Origin: Muribaculum sp. | GTDB lineage: Bacteria; Bacteroidota; Bacteroidia; Bacteroidales; Muribaculaceae | Direction: 5' to 3' | Length of the DNA stretch: 64,000 nt | Assembly (NCBI GenBank): GCA_023667055.1 | Contig: JAMPAV010000003.1 | Span: forward strand, 37,907 to 101,906 | Part shown: positions 62,406-64,000 of the stretch, piece after piece | How positions within the stretch are numbered: the stretch's first letter is position 1 | How the letters are laid out: each line of letters opens with the position of its first letter | The notes under the pieces: generated by a model | Told to the model about the DNA's origin: nothing | Database searches by the model: none | What the model saw: the letters and a program-made list of their open reading frames with translations, nothing else | Position numbers and translations under genes: made by a program

Positions 62406-63899
62406 TTGAAAAGATATATATTGATTCTTTTGATGCTGCTGCCGATGATGGCGACAGCGGCGAATCCGAAGCGTGAGTTCAGGGGAGCCTGGCTTCATAT
62501 CATAGGACAATCACAATATATGAACCTTCAGCAGAAGGGGAGCGGAAAATTGCAGGAGTATATAGCCGACCAAATCGACCGGCTACACAATGCAGGCTGC
62601 AATGCCATAATATTCCAGGTACGACCCACGGCTGATGCCGCCTATATCAGCGACATAGAGCCATGGTCGAGCTGGATAACAGGTAAACGCGGCAAGGCTC
62701 CTGATCCTTTGTGGGATCCTCTTCAGTTTGCCATAGAGGAAGCACACAAGCGCGGCATGGAACTCCATGCCTGGCTTAATCCATACCGTGTGACATCCTC
62801 GCCAAAGGAGGTGCTCCCGGCTGATCATATATCAAAGCAGCATCCCGAGAGATTCTTCAAGTATGACAATAAGATATTTTTCGATCCTGCATATCAGGAA
62901 AACAGGGACTACATCTGTGAGGTGGTCAGAGACATCACAGACCGATATGATGTGGATGCAATTCACATAGACGATTACTTCTATCCCTATCCGGTGGCGG
63001 GAAAGGAAATACCAGATGCAGCATCGTATAAGAAATTCGGAGGAGACATGAAAGTTGCCGACTGGAGGAGGCATAATGTGGACCTGCTCATCGAACAGAT
63101 GAACAAGACCATCAAGGAGACAAAGCCTTGGGTCAGATTCGGAGTGAGTCCCTTCGGAATCTGGCGCAACAAGAAGACCGACCCCAGAGGTAGCGATTCC
63201 AATGGATTGCAGAATTACGACGGACTCTTTGCCGATGTGCTGCTGTGGGCACGAAACGGGTGGGTGGATTATCTTGCTCCCCAGCTCTATTGGGAACTTG
63301 ACCTTAAGGCGGCTCCAAGCCGACATCTTGCCCACTGGTGGAATGACAATTCCGAAGGGGTGGATGTCTATATCGGTCAGGACGTACGTCGCACCATGAA
63401 CAGTGCCGATCCTAAAGCCGGCGACAGCAATGAACTTGCCACAAAGGTGAAACTTTCACGTGAATTGCCAAATATAAAGGGAAACGTGTGGTGGCATGGA
63501 TACTGGGTGACGGAAAACATGAAAGGAGTGGCGGATTCTCTTGCCTACGTGCATCAGAACACAGTGGCACTGCCACCGGCATACGGAAGCAAACATGAGA
63601 AACCGAAACCCGTAAGAAATCTCCAGATGAAGAAGAGAGACGGCAAGATTTACCTTGAGTGGGATTCCGAGAAGATGGAGAACAAGGCTACAGATCCCAT
63701 ACGCTTTGTGGTGTATTCCTTCATCGAAGGGGAGGACGTGGATCTTGACAATGTGGAGGCTATTATGATTCTAACGCCCCGGAAGGAATATATGGTGTCG
63801 GAAGATGATGATCCTCTTCCGCTGAAGGGAATACGGTTTGCAGTGACGGCACTTGACCGCAACAACAGGGAGTCGGAGGCAGTGCATATTGAGCCTTAG
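62406..63899 (+). CDS. GH10-like glycosyl hydrolase (GHL10/DUF187 family)
   Basis: A 497-residue exported protein starting at a TTG (MKRYILILLMLLPMMATAA signal). The family core includes REFRGAWLHII, NAGCNAIIFQVRPTADAAY, LHAWLNPYRV, FFDPAYQENRDYICEVVRDI, VDAIHIDDYFYPYP and WVDYLAPQLYWEL, matching the GHL10 clade of TIM-barrel hydrolases thought to act on cell-wall or host glycans. The last ~100 residues (PKPVRNLQMKKRDGKIYLEW) form a fibronectin-III-like domain. No PUL genes (SusC/D) are adjacent. Confidence 0.9.
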   Translation: MKRYILILLMLLPMMATAANPKREFRGAWLHIIGQSQYMNLQQKGSGKLQEYIADQIDRLHNAGCNAIIFQVRPTADAAYISDIEPWSSWITGKRGKAPDPLWDPLQFAIEEAHKRGMELHAWLNPYRVTSSPKEVLPADHISKQHPERFFKYDNKIFFDPAYQENRDYICEVVRDITDRYDVDAIHIDDYFYPYPVAGKEIPDAASYKKFGGDMKVADWRRHNVDLLIEQMNKTIKETKPWVRFGVSPFGIWRNKKTDPRGSDSNGLQNYDGLFADVLLWARNGWVDYLAPQLYWELDLKAAPSRHLAHWWNDNSEGVDVYIGQDVRRTMNSADPKAGDSNELATKVKLSRELPNIKGNVWWHGYWVTENMKGVADSLAYVHQNTVALPPAYGSKHEKPKPVRNLQMKKRDGKIYLEWDSEKMENKATDPIRFVVYSFIEGEDVDLDNVEAIMILTPRKEYMVSEDDDPLPLKGIRFAVTALDRNNRESEAVHIEP

Positions 63900-64000
63900 T
63901 TTATGGGTTTATGGGTTTATGGGTTTATGGGTTTATAGGTTTATGGGTTTATGGGTTTATAGGTTTATGGGTTTATAGGTTTATGGGTTTATAGGTTTAT
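63899..64000. repeat. GTTTATGGG/GTTTATAGG tandem tract at the window edge
   Basis: About fourteen copies of a 7- to 8-bp unit, starting inside the stop codon of the preceding gene and continuing off the window. The same unit is found at 19690-19717, 34038-34068 and 59139-59172. Confidence 0.9.

Noticed and set aside
63899..64000. Telomere-like replicon end
   Set aside because: The same GTTTATGGG unit occurs in internal gaps of the window, and the apparent end is only the window boundary.

Overview
The window looks like a chromosomal segment of a gut Bacteroidales bacterium, most likely a Muribaculaceae-type lineage. The reasons are promoters of the Bacteroidota form (a TAnnTTTG box with TTTG/TTG about 20 bp upstream) ahead of many genes, almost no Shine-Dalgarno sequences, a Bacteroidota-type tyrosine integrase, and housekeeping proteins of Bacteroidales type. 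The family-level placement is inference.

Positions 1-16.4 kb are accessory DNA. After the end of a DUF4143-type ATPase gene comes a minus-strand operon (14440 down to about 3226, with a zinc-ribbon/LRR gene further on). It encodes an Hsp70-centred machine that is not the housekeeping dnaK operon. Its members are two related proteins that begin with a J-domain-like NP(Y/F)RILGV motif, a membrane-anchored protein ending in a GrpE-like head, a divergent Hsp70, a small tail-anchored protein, a (pseudo)kinase fused to an AAA+ ATPase, and a TerB-like protein. A structured ~310-nt leader or ncRNA ending in a terminator precedes it. The island is littered with decay: an ADP-ribosylglycohydrolase stub, an internally deleted IS982-type element, a frameshifted small gene, a HigB toxin killed by one nonsense codon beside an intact HigA, and an internally deleted tyrosine integrase that may mark the island edge.

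Positions 16.5-28.7 kb hold a single minus-strand operon for the whole UMP pathway plus purF: pyrC, carA, carB, a pyrK-pyrD fusion, pyrF, pyrE, a pyrB fused to a PyrI zinc domain, and purF. A promoter, a 17-codon leader ORF and an intrinsic terminator ahead of pyrC look like an attenuator.

Positions 28.7-43 kb are ordinary metabolism and transport on the minus strand: a low-molecular-weight phosphatase, a spore-maturation-like membrane protein, a metal ABC ATPase and binding lipoprotein without a permease, trpS, a secreted Gly/Asn-rich protein, mdh, a TlpA-like thioredoxin, an OPT transporter, DAHP synthase-chorismate mutase, prephenate dehydratase and a dicarboxylate/glutamate symporter. Many gaps carry short tandem repeats of a few recurring families. 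Some of these run into coding ends and supply C-terminal tails.

Positions 43-56 kb are a second accessory region. Long direct repeats flank an intact-ended ISAs1 insertion (9-bp target duplication, frameshifted transposase), a likely ncRNA/leader, and a two-gene restriction-modification system (methylase-like protein plus a GIY-YIG/helicase/NPPY methylase fusion with an AT-rich specificity region). Beyond it are an Rpn-family nuclease, a truncated carbohydrate-binding protein, a secreted Gly/Pro-rich protein and an orphan terminase-like gene.

Positions 56.2-64 kb are plus-strand core genes: a YfcE-type phosphodiesterase, glycyl-tRNA synthetase, LemA, an FKBP lipoprotein, an S9 peptidase and a GH10-like hydrolase, ending in a GTTTATGGG repeat tract.
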